From an uncultured Pseudomonadota bacterium (GTDB taxonomy: Bacteria; Pseudomonadota; Alphaproteobacteria; Rs-D84), in NCBI GenBank assembly GCA_900313285.1, contig OMQP01000008.1:1-20071 (forward strand): a stretch of 20,071 nucleotides of DNA. Direction: 5' to 3'. Below the pieces are notes generated by a model that saw only the letters and a list, made by a program, of their open reading frames with translations, was not told where the DNA came from and made no database searches. Shown here piece after piece: positions 18,701-20,071 of the stretch; within the stretch, counting starts at the first letter, position 1; each line of letters starts with the position of its first letter. Position numbers and translations under genes: made by a program.

Positions 18701-19735
18701 TTGCGGATTCATATTATTTATTACAAAAGGATTAGAGCAATTTTCTTTCGTTCGTGATGAACACCAGCCAAAGAAATCATAACCAATCTTGGTATTTGGT
18801 GTTGCAGTTATGCTTAATGGCAATTGCGCTATGGTATAACTACTTGGGGATAAACCGGTCAAAGTTGTTTCAATATCATCAACATATTCTTTGTATACGA
18901 TGCTGTATTCGTTTTCTGTCCATTGCGCAACACAATCAACATTTGAATCTATGTTCCATGTTTGAATATAGCCTTGTTCTATGAATTGTGCAGAAACATC
19001 CTGTTGATTATCTGTTCGTTTACACAACCAGCCATTCGGGTTAAAACCAGCATATGTACAGTTTGCAGACACGCGTGGTACTTGCCCAGCAGATGTTCCA
19101 TATGTTATAGATGGTGAATATGAAATATCACCATTTGGATTAGCGCAATCATATTTTACAACATATGAATTTGCAGTCCATTTTGCATATACTGATACAG
19201 GACCAACTGATCCACGGTCGATTTGGGTGACAACAGCAGTAGGATCTCCGCTTTGTGCAGCAGATGCACTGTTATACCACCCGTTAAATGTATGACCTGT
19301 TTTTGTTGGATCTGAGAATACAATCGCAGATTCAGCAGTGTCTTCAACCGTATAAGACGAGGGATTAGAAGGGTTGTTGACACCGTCATACAAATAGTAA
19401 GAAATAGGGTAAGTTATTAAATCACAACTTAAATTTGCAGTACCTGCATTTGTCAGATTTTCGTATCCTGGGCGACAATCACCAGTATATGAACATGTAG
19501 CATTTTCCGTATTCAATTCGCATGTTGTGGTTTTTAATGCATTTTCGGTACATTCCTGGCACCATACGGCTTCAAAAGTTGCAGATTCATCAGATTGCAA
19601 AACCCCAACATCACAAGATACTGTTTCATTTTCATTATAAGCAAAGCCAGGATTTATGACAAAACAGACCAACAATGCACAAAGCATTGTACGCAAAATA
19701 CGTATAAATAGTGCGGAATTCCGCTCTTTTTTCAA
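12731..19735 (-). CDS. giant exported mosaic protein with InlB-type repeats and cysteine-rich modules (2334 aa)
   Basis: Start is TTG at 19735 with GAGGA only four bases upstream; no in-frame ATG lies nearby upstream and the TTG gives a full signal peptide (KKERN, then a hydrophobic run ending NPGFA, cleavage near residue 33). About 20 repeats of roughly 70-90 residues fill most of the protein. Their signature is YTITYxLNGG, NPxxYxIE, LxNPxKxGYxFxGW, then a turn with TG and LxLYAKW, i.e. the InlB B-repeat/Listeria-Bacteroides repeat, a small beta-grasp fold found in surface proteins. Cysteine-rich modules of two kinds interrupt them: CxxNxYxxxxxCVPC...HSDGGTxTxCxCDxGYE...CV (about 1338, 1457, 2141, with a diverged one near 1900) and CxAGTYLPxxSxxCAxC (848 and about 1735). 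A separate insertion near 1950-2065 is rich in Trp and Cys (YCWCQMT). Residues 2263-2334 form a distinct C-terminal domain. No LPXTG, transmembrane helix or beta-barrel end is seen. Likely surface-exposed or secreted; adhesion is a family-based guess. Confidence 0.9.
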   Translation of the reverse strand: MKKERNSALFIRILRTMLCALLVCFVINPGFAYNENETVSCDVGVLQSDESATFEAVWCQECTENALKTTTCELNTENATCSYTGDCRPGYENLTNAGTANLSCDLITYPISYYLYDGVNNPSNPSSYTVEDTAESAIVFSDPTKTGHTFNGWYNSASAAQSGDPTAVVTQIDRGSVGPVSVYAKWTANSYVVKYDCANPNGDISYSPSITYGTSAGQVPRVSANCTYAGFNPNGWLCKRTDNQQDVSAQFIEQGYIQTWNIDSNVDCVAQWTENEYSIVYKEYVDDIETTLTGLSPSSYTIAQLPLSITATPNTKIGYDFFGWCSSRTKENCSNPFVINNMNPQPQTIELWADWRLHDYSITYELNGGTNNTLNPVKYTIKDDIAFAEPEKTGYNFVGWSFVNSADNIETFTEGWSAGDKHEDIVLYAIWNVRTYHIYYDNLQDAQWATGSIHPESYSIESADFTISQPVRTGYEFKGWEITTAPDAWGAGSSQDGDLNFTIATGTHGEIHLEAVWEPITYNIVYHYVDDDQWGPYDTHPTEYNIEDENIYISNPVKNGYTFNGWCEGSVTCAAPITDYIISTGTYGNKDLYAQWDENEYTITYMLNGGTFGDDTPKNTYKITETFTLLNPTKQGYDFIGWCLNSTTCFSPENPYVISVGTTENLVFYAQWDAATYTVSYACDRYSDPVYEDTGVTYNNRYRFSDNINSRSGEALCEKTGFEFDTWACEYIDENQSTISVEPVDTEHWNIPYDVQCYSTWQENSFTVTFKPNSSYVENPDSMATITCPYEAGCVLPNNQYIYSGYEFAGWKSEDTTDTTLYPNGGTIKQKLTDVVLIAQWSNSRIWCNAGTYLPRNSSECAVCLRGSYCPESRFWDYSSSTNQGIQSCKTLMLNNSATSEEGSDSTDDCYVLCAAQPGYVLDPEHNKKHYGVEEECISKATIIYNGNNSCNSQQQTYSYSVGGTVNLCVPDIITGRTFIGWTDNKGNNYDIALNPRLENISVQELSPTNGFVVMTPNWDIETHTLTYDCGVNDKTVVVDDLEYLHEETLIDYATCNNPGYVFDGWLCDNRFYDAGETFIMPNADASCIAQVSPASYTVEFNGNNATSGTPSIPRVTCQYDMPCPQFASKDTLVKTGYNFNGWNTDANGTGTTYASGSTPTNLTTENDAVVTLYAKWTPVNYTISYVFPSDVTISVQNPSSYNITTPTFTLNNPVVQGYGFIGWCDSFDPDDSSCSTNRKIERGTTGNLVFYAQITKDVYHINYHYINEDGDIIQLPDLEPSTYTIAQGAVYPTEVNIPEYEFVAWYTSPELRFRTRQTAIGSTGDINVYGKVTKLSCGINEFIQDNKCVPCGNHSHSDGGTVTECECDSYYVKENDSCVAKQYTIDYVLNGGTPVENPHVYTVETNYTVLNNPTHPTATFLGWYKNADFSGGRISYIPGNLRENLTLYAKWQQISCEENYYIKNGRCVPCSDYSPHSHSSGGTATYCECDNGYEKLFDVCVLKEYNITYVLNGGRMPAGATNPQTYTVETPTTTLKEPVKDGNLFAGWYNNYNFSGNKITEIPGNLNGNLTLYAKWQQDLGMATITFDCGNGNVFERSEHIGLTVTPIDNSQCLITDGKLSGWNCAGATYALSDEITLHNDIVCNAIVTDKAEVYNIIYKAFDVHDDEIDLGNLTPSTYTTISGAVYPETLSVSGYDFGGWYTDKNLRFRTYRTSTNSTGTITVYAKLTPAPIHCDAGTYLPAGSTTCATCEANKYCTGGTFTYSTTLSQGESDCVAPYIYSKPGTQKAGYCYKDCEPRTNYVVSGVMYRNGLSSCEYSPMTYYITYVLNGGEFDGSVVNPQPYDITMPNITSLPVPTHSNKMFDAWLDENDVRTTMIRTKFGKNITLYAQWKTRPCEENYYMVGESCVACPDGLYSEGGYATKCTCKPGYEEHTSTTHEVYPAANVRIDSNTSSGNTWHTDVRPGTWMHNYADGRSDCRNRNASQTGGVWNDDNVVEPGSYCWCQMTAPYETKYIYSGKQDGSGCSNNCAFTCGDRARTNPSVTKALFENAYADGGADYEITTCEIITYNITYEGLEGSTHTNPSTYTVEDAGLQFTNPSNRDGYVFTGWTKDGIAFNEIPQGLTGDITLTANWDALSCEANEYLNNNVCVPCEEHSHSDGGTVTSCDCDNGYEKSSNACVVSQYTIDYVYNGGVMPDGVINPVSYNIETPVITLNNPIKEHFTFQGWYNNAEFDGNRISIIDPSQSTGNLTLYAKWEFECESGKWMHIGENKVCLYTEQQTHPSVVVDMNGTPYYMMLSTDSNLPIHDGTTQKFHVEYNGGTYNVHDASVQ
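12956..13315 (-). repeat. composite Cys-module plus InlB-repeat unit, copy 3
   Basis: A 360-base unit (residues 2141-2260) comprising a cysteine-rich module (CVPCEEHSHSDGG, CDCDNGYEK) followed by one InlB-type repeat (YVYNGGVMPDG to LYAKW). It is clearly homologous, at DNA level too, to the tandem pair at 14999-15724, but is placed apart, just before the C-terminal domain. Confidence 0.8.
14999..15367 (-). repeat. composite Cys-module plus InlB-repeat unit, copy 2
   Basis: A 369-base unit (residues 1457-1579): cysteine-rich module (CVPCSDYSPHSHSSGG, CECDNGYEK) then an InlB-type repeat (YVLNGGRMPAG to LYAKWQQ). It directly abuts copy 1, and both end in the same DNA stretch, GCCATTTTGCATACAGAGTT on the plus strand. 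Confidence 0.85.
15368..15724 (-). repeat. composite Cys-module plus InlB-repeat unit, copy 1
   Basis: A 357-base unit (residues 1338-1456): cysteine-rich module (CVPCGNHSHSDGG, CECD) then an InlB-type repeat (YVLNGGTPVEN to LYAKWQQ). It forms a head-to-tail pair with copy 2. Confidence 0.85.
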
Positions 19736-19760
19736 GAAATCCTCGTCTTTCCTTAGGTAT

Positions 19761-19790
19761 ATTTTAGAAAAAATGACGCATGCGTGTAAA
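19761..19790 (-). promoter_or_regulatory. candidate promoter of the giant gene with a palindrome in its spacer
   Basis: Minus-strand TTTACA (19785-19790) and TAAAAT (19761-19766) are 18 bases apart and end about 25 bases before the TTG start. The spacer contains the perfect palindrome ACGCATGCGT (19776-19785), which touches the -35 box, a usual operator position. Ten-base palindromes are common by chance, so the operator reading is weak. Confidence 0.4.
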
Positions 19791-19837
19791 GAAAAAAATG
19801 CATATTTTTACATTATTTTTTAATATTTTTTTATAAC

Positions 19838-19864
19838 AAAAAAACACCGCAAAATATGCGGTGT
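19838..19864 (-). terminator. intrinsic terminator after the right-edge gene
   Basis: An eight-base-pair stem (19844-19851 with 19857-19864, core ACACCGC/GCGGTGT) with a five-base loop is followed on the minus strand by a run of seven T (19838-19844). It begins 21 bases after the stop of the partial gene at 19886 and separates it from the giant gene. A plus-strand T run also follows the stem. Confidence 0.85.
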
Positions 19865-19885
19865 ATTTTTTACAACCAGACATCA

Positions 19886-20071
19886 CTATTTTAATGTCCA
19901 ACCGGCGAACTTATATCCTGATACACCTGTCGGAGCAGCAGGCAATGTCAATGTCCCGCCATATGTACAAGTAGCAGGTTGGGTTGGCGCTGTACCTTTA
20001 GATGTTTCATATGTAATAGCAACAGTTTTTGCACCCCAAGCACCAGTAATTGTTACAGAGCCAGAATATAC
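19886..20071 (-). CDS. C-terminal end of a second InlB-repeat-like protein, N-terminus outside window
   Basis: Sixty-one codons and a TAG stop are visible, open to the window edge. The peptide reads as one repeat module: SVTITGAWGAKTVAITYET, a stretch with a lone cysteine (PATCTYGGTLTLPAAP) and SGYKFAGWTLK at the very end. The GYxFxGW turn and the CTYGG element match modules of the giant protein next door (compare its CPYEAGC...GYEFAGW and CQYDMPC...GYNFNGW). Unlike the giant protein it stops right after the turn, with no YAKW strand and no C-terminal domain. A terminator follows at once. The remainder of the gene is unseen, so its size and export signal are unknown. Confidence 0.75.
   Translation of the reverse strand, partial: VYSGSVTITGAWGAKTVAITYETSKGTAPTQPATCTYGGTLTLPAAPTGVSGYKFAGWTLK

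Larger units (their letters stand above)
12956..19425 (-). repeat. array of about 20 InlB-type protein repeats within the giant gene
   Basis: Counting the conserved GYxFxGW turn on the minus-strand translation gives about 21 modules, including degenerate ones (for example FDTWAC, FVAWYT and FDAWLD). They are well diverged in sequence, with loops of different length, except for the three composite units listed separately. Four to six modules in the N-terminal half carry a paired extra cysteine in GWC...C, absent from the others. Confidence 0.85.

Noticed and set aside
12731..20071. The right-edge gene and the giant gene as one gene broken by a mutation
   Set aside because: A TAG stop, a strong terminator, a promoter-like region and a new signal peptide lie between them, so they are separate genes.
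1..20071. TGA read as tryptophan
   Set aside because: All coding regions are open when TGA is treated as a stop and every tryptophan uses TGG.
1..20071. tRNA, rRNA or riboswitch genes
   Set aside because: The gaps between genes are short and none shows a cloverleaf, rRNA motif or recognisable aptamer.

Overview
The window is AT-rich, tightly packed bacterial DNA with a Gram-negative gene set. The helix-turn-helix regulator near the left end resembles the short XRE proteins common in Alphaproteobacteria. Repeat-rich exported proteins of the kind seen here recall uncultured, host-associated (gut-type) alphaproteobacterial lineages such as the RF32/CAG-239 group; that placement is inference from remembered families, not a search result. 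All nine genes use the standard code. The eight visible stops other than the truncated gpmI are TAA or TAG, plus one TAG at the right-edge gene, and none is TGA.

Layout, left to right. (1) 1-1160, minus: the N-terminal three quarters of cofactor-independent phosphoglycerate mutase (gpmI), cut by the window edge. (2) 1281-1709, plus: an XRE-type regulator, divergent from gpmI, with overlapping candidate promoters between them. (3) 1735-1759: a bidirectional terminator between convergent genes. (4) 12559 down to 1795, minus: six genes in one direction with short gaps: secA, dnaE, rsmH (overlapping dnaE by one base), a small CxxC membrane protein, a small helical protein, and an 865-residue cysteine-rich exported protein. 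A good sigma-70-like promoter lies before secA, so this may be one operon joining protein export, replication, rRNA methylation and three proteins of unknown function. (5) 19735 down to 12731, minus: one gene for a 2334-residue exported mosaic protein made of about 20 InlB-type (Listeria-Bacteroides) repeats mixed with cysteine-rich modules and a distinct C-terminal domain. (6) 19886-20071, minus: the C-terminal end of another protein that also finishes in an InlB-like repeat, followed by a strong terminator, so the right side looks like a locus of surface/adhesin-type proteins.

The most unusual parts are the giant mosaic protein with its duplicated Cys-module-plus-repeat units, the two-gene cassette of unknown small proteins after rsmH (which recalls families I associate with candidate-phyla bacteria), and the cysteine-rich exported protein. 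No tRNA, rRNA, CRISPR, insertion sequence or prophage was seen. No stretch over 300 bases lacks a gene; the longest gaps are 171 bases (secA to the giant gene) and 150 bases (giant gene to the right-edge gene).
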